Origin: Duganella flavida
GTDB taxonomy: Bacteria; Pseudomonadota; Gammaproteobacteria; Burkholderiales; Burkholderiaceae_D
Direction: 5' to 3'
NCBI RefSeq assembly: GCF_009857445.1
Contig: NZ_WWCN01000001.1
Coordinates: forward strand, 62,001-126,000
Length of the DNA stretch: 64,000 bases
Below are positions 24,281 to 34,496 of this stretch, piece after piece. Position numbers and translations under genes: made by a program. Every line of letters begins with the position of its first letter. Position 1 is the stretch's first letter. Under the pieces are notes generated by a model. The model was not told the origin of the DNA, did no database searches, and was given only the letters and a program-made list of their open reading frames with translations.

Positions 24281-25021
24281 ATGAATAACATCGAAAACAA
24301 AGTCGTTGTGATCACCGGCGCCAGCAGCGGTCTCGGCGAAGCCACTGCCCGTTACCTGGCCGCACGCGGCGCCGCTGTGGTGCTCGGCGCACGCCGCACC
24401 GAGAAGCTGGAGCAAATCGCCGGCGAGATCCACACTGCCGGCGGCAAGGCCGAAGTGGTGGCCACCGACGTCACCAACAAGCAGCAAGTGCAAGCGCTGA
24501 TCGACACTGCCGTGCGCGTCTACGGCCGCGTCGACGTGTTGATCAACAACGCCGGCCTGATGTCGATTGCGCCACTGGACGAGCTCAAAGTCGACGAATG
24601 GGACCGCATGATCGACATCAACGTCAAAGGCGTGCTGTACGGGATTGCCGCCGCGCTGCCGCAGTTCCGCAAACAAAACAGCGGCCACTTCATCAACATC
24701 GCCTCGGTGGCCGGTATCAAAGTGTTCAGCCCGGGTGGCACCGTCTACAGCGGCACCAAGTTCGCCGTGCGCGCCATCTCGGAAGGCTTGCGCCATGAAG
24801 TGGGCGGCAGCATCCGCACCACCACCATCGAACCGGGCGCGGTCGATTCCGAACTGAAGCTGGGCAGCTCGCACCAAGCCAGCTCCAACTTCGTCCAGGA
24901 GTTCTACAAACTGGCGATTCCAGCCGACGCCGTGGCCCGCGCCATCGCCTACGCCATCGAGCAACCGGCCGATGTCGACATCAACGAAATCGTCCTGCGC
25001 CCAACCGTGCAAGACTTCTAA
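24281..25021 (+). CDS. Short-chain dehydrogenase/reductase (SDR)
   Basis: A 246-residue classical SDR. The cofactor loop is TGASSGLG (about 12-19), NNAG lies near residue 90, the catalytic Ser is in NIASVAG, and the Tyr-x3-Lys pair in VYSGTKFAVR. ATDVT near the end of the fourth strand is typical. The start has AGGAG seven bases before ATG; an upstream in-frame ATG would overlap the regulator promoter. Presumed NADP-dependent oxidoreductase of unknown substrate, activated by the divergent LysR protein. Confidence 0.92.
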   Translation: MNNIENKVVVITGASSGLGEATARYLAARGAAVVLGARRTEKLEQIAGEIHTAGGKAEVVATDVTNKQQVQALIDTAVRVYGRVDVLINNAGLMSIAPLDELKVDEWDRMIDINVKGVLYGIAAALPQFRKQNSGHFINIASVAGIKVFSPGGTVYSGTKFAVRAISEGLRHEVGGSIRTTTIEPGAVDSELKLGSSHQASSNFVQEFYKLAIPADAVARAIAYAIEQPADVDINEIVLRPTVQDF

Positions 25022-25039
25022 GCCCTTGCCAAACCACAG

Positions 25040-25064
25040 CGCCACCTCGGGTGGCGTTTTTTTT
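25040..25064 (+). terminator. Terminator after SDR
   Basis: A CGCCACC / GGTGGCG stem with a run of eight T, 18 bases after the stop codon. Confidence 0.85.
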
Positions 25065-25101
25065 GCGCCACACTCCGTAAAAATATTTATCATTTTTGAA
25101 T

Positions 25102-25124
25102 TTTGTAAGTAGTAATATTACAAA
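25102..25124 (+). promoter_or_regulatory. Inverted repeat upstream of the pullulanase gene
   Basis: TTTGTAA-N9-TTACAAA, containing the palindrome GTAATATTAC (25112-25121), lies 56 bases before the start codon in an A/T-rich leader. It could be an operator or a weak promoter region. It does not match the LacI-type sites elsewhere in the window. Confidence 0.45.
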
Positions 25125-25179
25125 CCCATCCGGGACAAAGAATACCGGAGGCAAAATCACACCAACAACGGAGATATGC

Positions 25180-28100
25180 ATGAAACCTAACTGTAGTTTA
25201 GTTTCAATGGCGAAACTCGCCTTGGCCATGGCGACATTGGCCACGCTGGCAGCTTGCGGCGGTGGCGGCAGTGACGCCGATACCGCCAGCCCGGCCACCA
25301 AGACACTTGCCGCCCCTTTGCAAACCCGCGCCAGCGGCACGTCCGCCAGCACCAACCCTGTCACCGCCGGCAACATCCGCATGCACTTCCACCGCACCCA
25401 GGGCGACGAAGCCCAGTGGGGCGTGTATTCGTGGGACGGCCCGGTCAACCCGAGCCCGGGCTGGATCACCGGCCGCTTCATGATGAACCAGGCCGACAGC
25501 TTCGGCGGCTATGTCGACATCCCGATCAACACCGGCAAATCGGCGATCTGGTTCCTGGTCACCGACGGCAGCGGCAACAAGAATTGCGGTAACGACCAAT
25601 CTGCCGCCTTCAGCAGCAACATCGCTACCGCCGGCCAGGAAGTCTGGCTGCTGGAGGGCGATTGCACCGTCTACAACAGCCAGCCAGCCATCAGCTTCGG
25701 CAACCTGAACAACGCCAACGCTCACTGGCTGAACGCCACCACCCTGGCTTGGCCCGGCGTGCCCGTCAGCGGCGCCAGCTACAAGCTGTACTACGCGACC
25801 AACGGCGGCCTCGGTTCCAGCGTGGACGGCGTCACCGGCGCCGACGGCAGCATCGCGCTGACCAGCGCCGCCAGCCTGCCCGCCTACCTGCAGCAAAAAT
25901 ATCCGCACTTGGCCGGCGCCACCGCGCTCAGCATCTCGCCGTACGACGCCAATAGCCTGGCAGCCAAGGTCAGAAACCAGTTCGCCATCGCCCAGTTCGA
26001 TGCGGCGGGCAAGCTGGTGCAAGTGACCTCGCTGCAAATCAGTGGCATGTTGGACAGTGTGTTTGCCAGCGCCATCAATGCCAAACTGGGTGTCAGCTTC
26101 GCCAGCAATGGCGTACCGACCTTCCGCCTGTGGGCGCCGACCGCCAAATCGGTCAGCCTCAACCTGTACCCGGACGCCAACGCAGCAGCCACCGTCACGC
26201 GCGCCATGAAGTTCGACTACGCCAGCGGCGTGTGGAGCTACACCGCGCCTGACGCCAGCTGGGCCAACCGCTACTACTACACCTACAACGTGCAGGTGCT
26301 ATCACGCTGGGCCGGCAATACGCTGGTCAACAACACCGTCACCGATCCTTACTCGCTGAGCCTGAACGCCAACAGCCAGCGCAGCTTCATCGCCAACCTC
26401 GATAGCAGCGCGCTGAAACCAAGCGGCTGGGATGGCCAACGTGTGCCGCGCCTTGCGCATCCGGCCGACATCGCGCTGTACGAATTGCACATCCGCGATT
26501 TCAGCATCAGCGACAGCAGCGTGCCAGCCGCGCACCGCGGTAAATACCTGGCCTTCACCGATGCCAACTCGAACGGCATGCGCCACCTCGGCGACATGCA
26601 GAAGGCCGGCCTGAGCCACATCCACCTGCTGCCGACGTTTGACATCGCCAGCGTCAACGAAGCTGGCTGCACCACGCCAACCATCCCGAACGGCGCCGCC
26701 AACGGCACCGAGCAGCAGGCGGCGGTGGAAGCCGCGCGCGGCACCGACTGCTTCAACTGGGGCTATGATCCGGTCCATTACACGGCGCCGGAAGGCAGCT
26801 ACTCGTCCAACGCCAACGACGGCGCGGTGCGCGTGCGCGAGTTCCGCGCCATGGTGCAGGGCCTGCACGAACAAGGCCTGCGGGTGGTGATGGACGTGGT
26901 CTACAACCACACCAGCGCCTCGCAGCAAGGTTCGCTGTCGGTACTCGATAAAATCGTACCGACCTACTACTACCGCCTGAACGCGGGCGGCAGCATCACC
27001 AACGACAGCTGCTGCGCCGACACCGCCTCGGAGAACGCCATGATGGCCAAGCTGATGATCGACTCCACCAGCACCTGGGCGCGCGACTACAAAGTCGACG
27101 GCTTCCGCTTCGACATCATGGGCTTCACGCCGCTGTCGGTGATGAAGCAGCTGCAAAGCTCCGTCAACCAGGCGGCCGGCCGCGACATCTACCTGTACGG
27201 CGAGGCCTGGAACTTCGGCACCGTCGCCAACGACAGCCGCTTCGTGCAGGCGCGCCAGGCGAATATGTACGGCAGCGGCATCGGCTCGTTCAACGACCGC
27301 ATCCGCGACACCATGCGCGGCGGCGGCTGCTGCGACAGCGGCGATGCGCTGCTGAGCCAGCAAGGTCTGGTCAACGGCGTCTACACCGATCCAAACGGCC
27401 ACTCCTCGCAGACCAAGGATGACTTGCTGCGCCTGGGCGACCTGGCCAAGGTAGCGCTGTCCGGCACCCTGCGCGACTACCGCTTCACCGACCGCTCGGG
27501 CACGCTGCGCAAGAACTCCGAGATCGACTACTTCGGCCAGCAAGCGGGCTTCGCCGCGCAGCCGTCGGAAACCATCAACTACGTGGAAGCGCACGACAAC
27601 CAGACCCTGTTCGACCTCAACGCCTACAAGCTGCCGCAAAACACCGCGCTGGCCGACCGCGTGCGGGCGCAGAACCTGGGCGCGGCTTTCACCGTGCTGT
27701 CGCAAGGCTTGCCTTTCCTGCACGCCGGCCAGGAAATCCTGCGCTCCAAATCGATGGACCGTGACAGCTACGATGCAGGCGACTGGTTTAACAAGCTGGA
27801 CTACAGCTACCAGTCCAACAACTTCGGCGTCGGCTTGCCGCTGGCCGCAGTCAACTCGGGCAACTGGCCGCTGATGTCGCCGATTCTGGCCAATACGCTG
27901 ATCAAGCCGGACACCGCCGCCATCGTCGCCGCGCGCAATGTGATGAACGACTATCTCGCGATCCGCCAGGACAGCACGCTGTTCCGCCTGCGCACGGCAG
28001 CCGACGTCGCCGACCGCCTGCGCTTCCACAACACCGGTCCATCGCAAGTGGCGGGCGTGATCGTGATGAGCATCAACGGCCAGCGTTATGACGGCGCGAA

Positions 28101-28311
28101 ATACAAATCAGTCGTCACGCTGTTCAACGTCACCAGCAGCGCGCAAACCGTGAGCGCCGCCGAACTGGCGGGCCGCAGCCTGAAGGTGCACAAAGTGCAG
28201 CGCAACTCCAGCGGCGACACGCTGGCCCGCACCGCCACCTACAGCAGCACCAACGGCAGCTTCACCGTCCCGCCGCGCACCACCGTGGTATTCGTGGAGG
28301 GCGACGACTGA
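25180..28311 (+). CDS. Pullulanase-type alpha-1,6-glucosidase lipoprotein
   Basis: A 1043-residue protein. The start at 25180 follows GGAG by six bases and gives a lipoprotein signal with lipobox LAAC (Cys26) followed by Gly-rich sequence; the longer frame 28 codons upstream would hide it. Next come two starch-binding-like beta modules (residues about 60-270), an N-terminal CBM48-type domain ([16 protein letters not shown]), and the GH13 barrel with [29 protein letters not shown] (nucleophile), [10 protein letters not shown] (acid/base) and YVEAHDNQT. It debranches pullulan, amylopectin or glycogen fragments on the cell surface or in the periplasm. Single-gene unit. Confidence 0.94.
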   Translation: MKPNCSLVSMAKLALAMATLATLAACGGGGSDADTASPATKTLAAPLQTRASGTSASTNPVTAGNIRMHFHRTQGDEAQWGVYSWDGPVNPSPGWITGRFMMNQADSFGGYVDIPINTGKSAIWFLVTDGSGNKNCGNDQSAAFSSNIATAGQEVWLLEGDCTVYNSQPAISFGNLNNANAHWLNATTLAWPGVPVSGASYKLYYATNGGLGSSVDGVTGADGSIALTSAASLPAYLQQKYPHLAGATALSISPYDANSLAAKVRNQFAIAQFDAAGKLVQVTSLQISGMLDSVFASAINAKLGVSFASNGVPTFRLWAPTAKSVSLNLYPDANAAATVTRAMKFDYASGVWSYTAPDASWANRYYYTYNVQVLSRWAGNTLVNNTVTDPYSLSLNANSQRSFIANLDSSALKPSGWDGQRVPRLAHPADIALYELHIRDFSISDSSVPAAHRGKYLAFTDANSNGMRHLGDMQKAGLSHIHLLPTFDIASVNEAGCTTPTIPNGAANGTEQQAAVEAARGTDCFNWGYDPVHYTAPEGSYSSNANDGAVRVREFRAMVQGLHEQGLRVVMDVVYNHTSASQQGSLSVLDKIVPTYYYRLNAGGSITNDSCCADTASENAMMAKLMIDSTSTWARDYKVDGFRFDIMGFTPLSVMKQLQSSVNQAAGRDIYLYGEAWNFGTVANDSRFVQARQANMYGSGIGSFNDRIRDTMRGGGCCDSGDALLSQQGLVNGVYTDPNGHSSQTKDDLLRLGDLAKVALSGTLRDYRFTDRSGTLRKNSEIDYFGQQAGFAAQPSETINYVEAHDNQTLFDLNAYKLPQNTALADRVRAQNLGAAFTVLSQGLPFLHAGQEILRSKSMDRDSYDAGDWFNKLDYSYQSNNFGVGLPLAAVNSGNWPLMSPILANTLIKPDTAAIVAARNVMNDYLAIRQDSTLFRLRTAADVADRLRFHNTGPSQVAGVIVMSINGQRYDGAKYKSVVTLFNVTSSAQTVSAAELAGRSLKVHKVQRNSSGDTLARTATYSSTNGSFTVPPRTTVVFVEGDD

Positions 28312-28324
28312 CGCAGGAAAATTA

Positions 28325-28379
28325 GGCGTGGCGGGATAAGTCCGTTATAGTAAAACTGCGGCAAGCATCCCGCCACGCC
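28325..28379. repeat. 13-bp perfect inverted repeat between pullulanase gene and psiF
   Basis: The arms GGCGTGGCGGGAT (28325-28337) and ATCCCGCCACGCC (28367-28379) are perfectly complementary around a 29-base loop that contains a TATAGT sequence. It has no T run, so it is not a standard terminator. It may act as a stem at the 3' end of the pullulanase mRNA or as a regulatory structure over the psiF promoter. Confidence 0.6.
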
Positions 28380-28412
28380 CACCACCGTGCTTTTATCCTG
28401 CGAGGAATTCAC

Positions 28413-28700
28413 ATGAAAAAACTGTTCGTAGCCAGCTTGATCCTGTCCCTGAGCGGCGCCGTGTTGGCGGCCGAACCGACTGCACAGCAAAACAAGATGA
28501 AAACTTGTAATGCCGATGCCACCGGTAAAAAAGGCGATGAGCGCAAGGCCTTCATGAAGGAATGCCTGAGCGCCAAGCCAGCCGCCGAAGCGCCAAAAAT
28601 GACGCAGCAGGACAAGATGAAAAAATGTAATGCCGACGCCACCGGCAAAAAAGGCGATGAACGCAAAGCTTTCATGAAGGAGTGCCTGAGCAATAAATAA
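28413..28700 (+). CDS. PsiF repeat family protein
   Basis: A 95-residue exported protein. A 20-residue signal peptide (MKKLFVASLILSLSGAVLAA) is followed by two near-identical PsiF repeats, each with MK.CNADATGKKGDERKAF and a closing MKECLS. The paired Cys in each repeat suggest disulfides in the periplasm. E. coli PsiF is phosphate-starvation inducible but its function is unknown; no Pho box was recognised here. GAGGA precedes the ATG. It has its own terminator. Confidence 0.92.
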   Translation: MKKLFVASLILSLSGAVLAAEPTAQQNKMKTCNADATGKKGDERKAFMKECLSAKPAAEAPKMTQQDKMKKCNADATGKKGDERKAFMKECLSNK

Positions 28701-28720
28701 GCAGGCCGTGCCCCATGCCA

Positions 28721-28750
28721 ACGCCACCCAGACGGGTGGCGTTTTTTTTG
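28721..28750 (+). terminator. Terminator after psiF
   Basis: A perfect 9-bp stem ACGCCACCC / GGGTGGCGT with a four-base loop and eight T. Confidence 0.9.
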
Positions 28751-28819
28751 GTGCAAAAAGTTTCCCGTGGCACATTGTTTGCTTAAAAAATACTTCTTTC
28801 ACGACTAGCTCAAACCGTA

Positions 28820-31342
28820 ATGACCATTTACACCCAAGCTAATTCGGACATATTCCTACCCCATATGCCCGACGTCGCCCGCTGCGAAACCTCCCTGCGG
28901 GAACTCAACCAGATGTGGCGCCTCATCGAGTCGTCCGCCAAGATGAATTGTCCGGCCGAAGCGCGCCTGCTGCTGCCGGCGATGGTGGCCACCCGCACCG
29001 GTTTCGCGCACCTGGAGCAGGCGCTGGTTGCCAACCTGGTGCAGGAAAAGGTGCGCCACGTGCTGGCCGACCTTGGCACGCAGGCGCGCTACGCCATCGA
29101 CATCCTGGTACGCAACCTGTTCGAGCGCACCGCCGATGTCGGCTTCCTCGCCACCGATGTCGCGCTGTGCCGCTTCGTGGCCGGCCTCGACGACGACCGT
29201 GAGCAAGCGCGCCAGCGCCTGTCCGACTACCGCGACAAGTACACCGTCTACGATGAAATCCTGTTGCTCGACACCGAAGGCCGCGTGCTGGTGCAAGCCG
29301 ATCCATCTACCCCGGTGACATACAGCCGCGACCCGCTGCTGCAGCAAACGCTGGAGCAGCACAGCTACCACGAAACCTTCCGCGCCACCGACCTGCGGCC
29401 CGGCAAATCGCGCGCGCTGGTGTACTCGCACCGCATGCTGCATCCCGACACCGGCGCACCGGCTGGCGTGCTGTGCCTGTGCTTCAATTTCGAGCAGGAG
29501 ATGAACACCATCTTCGCCGCCTACCGCGATCCTTCGCAGCGCGCCAACATGCTGCTGCTTGACGCGCAAGACCACGTGATCAGCAGCGCCGATCCGCTGT
29601 GGATCCCAGCCGGCGTGCGCGTGCCCACCAATGCCGACGGCCAGCCGCACTTGCTGATGTTCGGCGGCCGCGAATACCTGGTGCGCACCTTCAGCTCGGC
29701 CGGCTACCAGGGCTATCCCGGCCCGGCAGGCTGGAAGGCGCAACTGATGATCCCGGTCGACCTGGCGTTCCGCGGCAACGGCGAGCACGCACTGGCCGGG
29801 GTTGAACCAGCGCTGATGCAAGGCCTGCTGTCGCACGCGGAAGCCTTCAGCCCGCCGCTGCATGAGCTGATGAGTTCGGTCACCAAGACCACCCGCACCA
29901 TCGAGCGCATCGTCTGGAACGGCAAGGTCACCAGCGCCGCCAACGACAGCGCAAGCCAGAATGGCGGCGGCATCAACAAACTCAACACCGTGCTCGACCA
30001 GATCACCGAAACCGGCGAGCGCAGCGACGCGCTGTTCTCGCACTCGATCCAGGACCTGTACCAGACCGTGCTGGCTTCCAGCATCAGCGAAGCTGCGCTG
30101 ACCTCGCAGCTGCTGGTCGATATGCTGGACCGCAACCTGTACGAACGCGCCAACGATGGCCGCTGGTGGGCGCTGTCGGCCCAGCTGCGGCGCGGGCTGG
30201 CGCAGCCCTCCGATGCGCAAACCGCCGCCATGGCCGAAGTGCTCCGCTACATCAACAGCCTGTACACCGTGTACGCGCGCCTGTTCGTCTACGACCGCAG
30301 CGGCCGCATTATCGCCAGCACCGGCGACCAGCAAGCAGTCGGCCAGTTCATCAGCGGCGAGACGCTGACCCGCGTGTGCGCGCTGCGCAGCGAGCTCGAT
30401 CACTACCCGGAGCCGTTCGCGCCGTCGCCACTGTACGGCGGCCAGCCCACCTACATCTACCACGCGGCAATCCGCCATCCCGAGCAAAGCGCGACCGTCA
30501 TTGGTGGCATCGGCATCGTGTTCGACGCCCAGCCGGAGCTGCTCAACATGCTGCTCAGCGGCGTGGCCGGGCGCGCGCACATGCGCGCCTACGTCGTCAC
30601 GCCGGAGGGCCGCGTGCTGTCCTCCACCGATGCTGCCTGCGCGCCGGGCGCGCTGCTACAACTGGAAGCAGGCCTGCTGGCGCAAGCCTGCGCTGGAAAT
30701 GGCGCCAGCGTGGCGCGCATCCTGCAGCACGACGGTCAGTACGTGATCGCCGCCTGCACCCGCGCCAGCGGCTACCGCGAATTCCGCGCTGCCGACGGCG
30801 TCGAGCAGCCGGTGATTGCGGTGCTGCTGCAAGCCTTTGGTCCGGTGCGCCACGAACTGCCGCGCGCCGGCGTGCGCATCGAGCGCCTGCGCGACAGCGG
30901 TCCGGACTTCGCCATCTTCTACGCCGGCCGCACGCTGATGGCGCTGCGCGCGGCGCAGGTGCAGGAAGCGGTGCCGTACGCCAAAGTGCAGCGCACCGCC
31001 GGCGCCGGCCATCCGGCCCGGCTGGGCATGCTGGACGTGCCGCTGGCCGGTGGCCGCAAGCACTTCGTGTGGGTATTCGACCTTGCCTTGCTGGCCACCG
31101 GCAAGCCGGGCCTGGTCAGCGACAACAGCCAGGTGATGCTGGTGCATCAAGGCGACAGCACCATCGGCCTGCTGGTCGACGACCTGCATTCGGTGCAGCA
31201 GTTCGACAGTGCCGACATGACCGAGTCGCCGCTGGGCGCCGGCGAGTCCGCGCTGGCGCCGCGCCTGATCAAGGCCAACCAGGGCAATGTGCTGATCCAG
31301 GAAATCGACATCGAACGCCTGTTCACGAAGCTGCGAGCGTAG
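28820..31342 (+). CDS. Double Cache-like sensor fused to a CheW-like domain
   Basis: An 840-residue protein. Two related sensor segments are visible. The first follows the helix ILVRNLFERTADVGFLATD and reads YDEILLLDTEGRVLVQADPS. The second follows MLDRNLYERANDGRWWALS and reads YARLFVYDRSGRIIASTGDQ. Both resemble Cache/PAS-like ligand pockets. The last 150 residues match CheW: FAIFYAGRTLMALRAAQVQE, then MLVHQGDSTIGLLVDDLHSV and IQEIDIERLF. No signal peptide or hydrophobic membrane segment is apparent, and there is no methyl-accepting or kinase domain. It may couple a cytoplasmic signal directly to a CheA array. No Shine-Dalgarno is obvious. Confidence 0.75.
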   Translation: MTIYTQANSDIFLPHMPDVARCETSLRELNQMWRLIESSAKMNCPAEARLLLPAMVATRTGFAHLEQALVANLVQEKVRHVLADLGTQARYAIDILVRNLFERTADVGFLATDVALCRFVAGLDDDREQARQRLSDYRDKYTVYDEILLLDTEGRVLVQADPSTPVTYSRDPLLQQTLEQHSYHETFRATDLRPGKSRALVYSHRMLHPDTGAPAGVLCLCFNFEQEMNTIFAAYRDPSQRANMLLLDAQDHVISSADPLWIPAGVRVPTNADGQPHLLMFGGREYLVRTFSSAGYQGYPGPAGWKAQLMIPVDLAFRGNGEHALAGVEPALMQGLLSHAEAFSPPLHELMSSVTKTTRTIERIVWNGKVTSAANDSASQNGGGINKLNTVLDQITETGERSDALFSHSIQDLYQTVLASSISEAALTSQLLVDMLDRNLYERANDGRWWALSAQLRRGLAQPSDAQTAAMAEVLRYINSLYTVYARLFVYDRSGRIIASTGDQQAVGQFISGETLTRVCALRSELDHYPEPFAPSPLYGGQPTYIYHAAIRHPEQSATVIGGIGIVFDAQPELLNMLLSGVAGRAHMRAYVVTPEGRVLSSTDAACAPGALLQLEAGLLAQACAGNGASVARILQHDGQYVIAACTRASGYREFRAADGVEQPVIAVLLQAFGPVRHELPRAGVRIERLRDSGPDFAIFYAGRTLMALRAAQVQEAVPYAKVQRTAGAGHPARLGMLDVPLAGGRKHFVWVFDLALLATGKPGLVSDNSQVMLVHQGDSTIGLLVDDLHSVQQFDSADMTESPLGAGESALAPRLIKANQGNVLIQEIDIERLFTKLRA

Positions 31343-31456
31343 TCCTCGCGCAACACAGGCCGGGATTTTTGCAGTTCGTCGCAAACTTGTCGGCGTTAGC
31401 TAAAAATTCAGTAAAATTAATATTGTCGTATTTGTTAACCTTACCGAGGAATTACC

Positions 31457-32089
31457 ATGCGCCGTACCGTTGCAGCTGTCCTGATCCCCGCCTTGTTTGC
31501 TCTCAGCGCTGCTGCACACGGCGCCGAGTCCAAGCGCACCCTGCCCGGCTTTATCGCCATTAACGCCAAGGGCGCTTTCAGCATGAAGGTGCAGGTCGGC
31601 GACGCGCAATCGGTGGTGGTCAGCGGCGAAGACAAATTCGTCAGCATGCTGAAGACCGAGGTGATCGACAATGAGCTGCAAGTCATCCTGCCGGACAAGC
31701 AGTTCACCTCCGCCAAGGGCGCGCCCACCGTCACCATCACAGTGCCGTCGCTGAGCCGCGTCAAGCTGGAAGGCGCGGGCGAAACCCAGCTCCACAACAT
31801 CAACACCGACCGCATCGACATCAGCTACCTCGGCGCCGGCCAGCTGGTGGCCGACGGCAAGGTCAAGTACCTGCGCCTGAGCGCCAAGGGCGTGGGCCGG
31901 GTCGACACCCGCAAGCTGCAGGCCGAGCGCGTCGATGTGCAGTTCGAAGGCGTGGGCAATATCAGCGTCTACGCCTCCGACCTGCTGAACGCCGTGGCCA
32001 AGGGTATTGGCGGCCTGACCTACTACGGCCATCCCAAAAAAGTGAACAAGGAAGTGGCTGGGATCGGCAGCATCCAGGCCGGGGAATAA
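31457..32089 (+). CDS. Exported DUF2807 (GIN-domain) protein
   Basis: A 210-residue protein with signal peptide (cleavage after AAHGA) and a right-handed beta-helix-like body of the DUF2807 family (FIAINAKGAFSMKVQVGDAQ, VTITVPSLSRVKLEGAGE, LRLSAKGVGRVDTRKL). Family members are envelope proteins of unknown function, often beside two-component or sigma/anti-sigma genes. GAGGA precedes the ATG. A second DUF2807 protein lies at 36.0-36.9 kb, beyond the c-di-GMP and chemotaxis genes. Confidence 0.88.
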   Translation: MRRTVAAVLIPALFALSAAAHGAESKRTLPGFIAINAKGAFSMKVQVGDAQSVVVSGEDKFVSMLKTEVIDNELQVILPDKQFTSAKGAPTVTITVPSLSRVKLEGAGETQLHNINTDRIDISYLGAGQLVADGKVKYLRLSAKGVGRVDTRKLQAERVDVQFEGVGNISVYASDLLNAVAKGIGGLTYYGHPKKVNKEVAGIGSIQAGE

Positions 32090-32175
32090 GGCTAGAATTG
32101 CCACGGTGACACGGCATGCGAATGCGGGTACTATCAGTTGCATCACTACCGTAACGCATCCTGGAGGCTTCCCCC

Positions 32176-34458
32176 GTGGCAGTGGCCAATGACATAGCGC
32201 ACTGGCGCGCGCAAATCTTTGCCAAGCTGCTGCTGGTTGTGTTCTTGCTCGGGCTGGCCACAGCCGTGCCCAGTGTGCTGTTGGCCGTCAGCGAAGGCAT
32301 GTGGTCGATCGCCGTGGTCGACAGCGTGGCGCTGGTGTGGGTCGGCGTAATCTGGCGCTGGCGCAGCATTTCCTACACCTCGCGTGTCATCAATTTTTTG
32401 ACCGTGGCCTTTGTGCTCGGCATCGCCCTGCTACTCAAGGTGGGGCCGGTCAGTCAGATTTACCTGATGGCAGTGCCGGTGCTGGCGGCGCTGCTGCTGG
32501 GACTGCGGCCAGCCATGGTCACACTGATACTGGCCGGCCTGGCCGTGATGGTGCTGGGCTTTGAAGACAACGCCAACCTGCACCTGCAAGGCTTACCCGA
32601 TTACGGCTTCCTCAAGGCCGCCATTATCTCCATCAATTTCATGTTCATGACGGCGGTACTGACGCTGTCGTGCGCGGTGCTGCTGCAGCACCTTGAGCGC
32701 TCGTTCGACCAGCTGTCGCTGCTGAACGCCGAACTGCGCCTGACCTCGGCCGCCGTGGCGCGCCTGAACGACATGGTGCTGATCGCCGAAGTCGACAAGC
32801 ACTCCACCACGCCGGAGACCGCGCAGCACATCATCTTCGTCAACGAAGCGTTCGAGCGCCGCACCGGCTACCGCCGCGACGAGGTGCTGGGCCAGAATCT
32901 GCGCATGCTGCGTGGGCCGGACACCGAGCAATCGGTGGTGGACGACATCGAACGCCATATGGCGCGCAGCCAGCCGGTGCGCGCCGAGCTGCTCAACTAC
33001 ACCAAGACCGGCGAGCCGTACTGGGTCGAGACCGAGCTGGTACCGTTTGCCGACGAGGGCGGCGTCTACACGCACTGGGTGGCGGTCGAACGCGATATCA
33101 CCGAACGCAAAAAATCGCAGGACGATATCCACCGCCTGGCATTCTTCGATGTGCTGACCGGCCTGCCCAACCGCCGCCTGCTGATGGACCGCATCGACAA
33201 GCTGCTGGCCAGCTCCGAACGCGGCGGCACTTACAGCGCCGTGATGTTCATCGACCTCGATCGCTTCAAGACCATCAACGACGCGCGCGGCCACGCCATC
33301 GGCGACGCCCTGCTGTGCAACGCCGCCGACCGCCTCAGCAAATTGATGCGCAAGGCCGACACCGTGGCGCGCATCGGCGGCGACGAGTTTGTGGTGCTGC
33401 TGGGCCACCTGTCGCACGAGCTGCCCGGCGCCACCCATGCGGCGCTAACGGTGGCGGAAAAAATCCGCGCCGCCATCGGCCAGGATTTCGAGATCGAAGG
33501 CCAGACCTACAACTCCACCGCCAGCATCGGCGTGACCATGCTGCCGCGCGCTGGCCACGGCGGCCAGACCTCGCAAGACCTGCTGCGCGAATCCGATACC
33601 GCCATGTACCGCGCCAAGTCCGATGGCCGCAACGGCATCGCCTTCTTCGAATCCGAGATGCAGGCTGAAGTCGAACAGCGCCTGACGCTGGAGCGCGACC
33701 TGAGCGCAGCATTGGCCGCCGGCCAGCTGCAGATGCACGTGCAGGCACAGGTCGACCGCAGCGGCCGCGCCATCGGCGGCGAGCTGCTGATGCGCTGGCC
33801 GCTGGCCGAAGGCGGCATGGTGCCACCCAACGTCTTCATCCCGGTGGCGGAAGAATCGGGCCTGATAGTTGAACTCGGCGGGTGGGCGCTACGCCAGGCC
33901 TGCGACGCCGTGCTGCAATTGCAAGCGGCAGGACTGACGATGCCGCTGTCCGTCAACGTCAGTCCAACCCAGTTCCGGCAAGCCGACTTCGTCGAGCAGG
34001 TGCGGCAAGCGCTGGCCGACAGCGGCGCCCCTGCACGCCTGCTGGTGCTGGAAGTGACCGAAGGCCTGTTGATCGACAAGATGGACGACACCATCGCCCG
34101 CATGCACCAGCTGACCGAAATGGGCCTGCGCTTCTCGATTGACGATTTCGGCACCGGCTATTCCAGCATGGCCTATCTGAAGAAGATGCCGCTGTACGAG
34201 TTGAAGATCGACCGCAGCTTCATCATGGACACGCCGGAAGACGCCAGCAGCAAGGCGCTGGTGCAGTCCATCCTGGCGATGGCGGGCCACCTCGGTTTGC
34301 GGGTGGTGGCGGAAGGCGTGGAAACGCAGGCGCAGGCCGACTTCCTGATCGCCAACGACTGCGACAGCATGCAAGGATATCTGTACGCGCGGCCGATGCC
34401 CTTGGCGGCGCTGATCGAACGGTTACAAGGAACTACGGCAGTGGCAGCCGTCGGTTAA
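32176..34458 (+). CDS. Membrane PAS-GGDEF-EAL c-di-GMP enzyme
   Basis: A 760-residue protein starting at GTG, chosen because GGAGG lies eight bases upstream. Residues about 15-175 form five or six membrane helices, followed by PAS (about 190-310, IIFVNEAFERRTGYRRDEVL and VERDITERKK), GGDEF (about 315-475, complete ARIGGDEFVVLL) and EAL (about 495-745). The signature EAL reads ELL, but the catalytic Glu stays, and DDFGTGYSS and EGVET are intact, so both cyclase and phosphodiesterase activity are plausible. It would link a membrane or PAS signal to motility and biofilm choices. An MCP gene follows 38 bases downstream. Confidence 0.92.
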   Translation: MAVANDIAHWRAQIFAKLLLVVFLLGLATAVPSVLLAVSEGMWSIAVVDSVALVWVGVIWRWRSISYTSRVINFLTVAFVLGIALLLKVGPVSQIYLMAVPVLAALLLGLRPAMVTLILAGLAVMVLGFEDNANLHLQGLPDYGFLKAAIISINFMFMTAVLTLSCAVLLQHLERSFDQLSLLNAELRLTSAAVARLNDMVLIAEVDKHSTTPETAQHIIFVNEAFERRTGYRRDEVLGQNLRMLRGPDTEQSVVDDIERHMARSQPVRAELLNYTKTGEPYWVETELVPFADEGGVYTHWVAVERDITERKKSQDDIHRLAFFDVLTGLPNRRLLMDRIDKLLASSERGGTYSAVMFIDLDRFKTINDARGHAIGDALLCNAADRLSKLMRKADTVARIGGDEFVVLLGHLSHELPGATHAALTVAEKIRAAIGQDFEIEGQTYNSTASIGVTMLPRAGHGGQTSQDLLRESDTAMYRAKSDGRNGIAFFESEMQAEVEQRLTLERDLSAALAAGQLQMHVQAQVDRSGRAIGGELLMRWPLAEGGMVPPNVFIPVAEESGLIVELGGWALRQACDAVLQLQAAGLTMPLSVNVSPTQFRQADFVEQVRQALADSGAPARLLVLEVTEGLLIDKMDDTIARMHQLTEMGLRFSIDDFGTGYSSMAYLKKMPLYELKIDRSFIMDTPEDASSKALVQSILAMAGHLGLRVVAEGVETQAQADFLIANDCDSMQGYLYARPMPLAALIERLQGTTAVAAVG

Positions 34459-34496
34459 GTCACATGACAGCCACCTAAAAAATAGGGGAGCATGCA

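Noticed and set aside
26302-28047. A 581-residue open frame antisense to the pullulanase gene
   Set aside because: No domain, biased composition and complete overlap with a well-supported gene.
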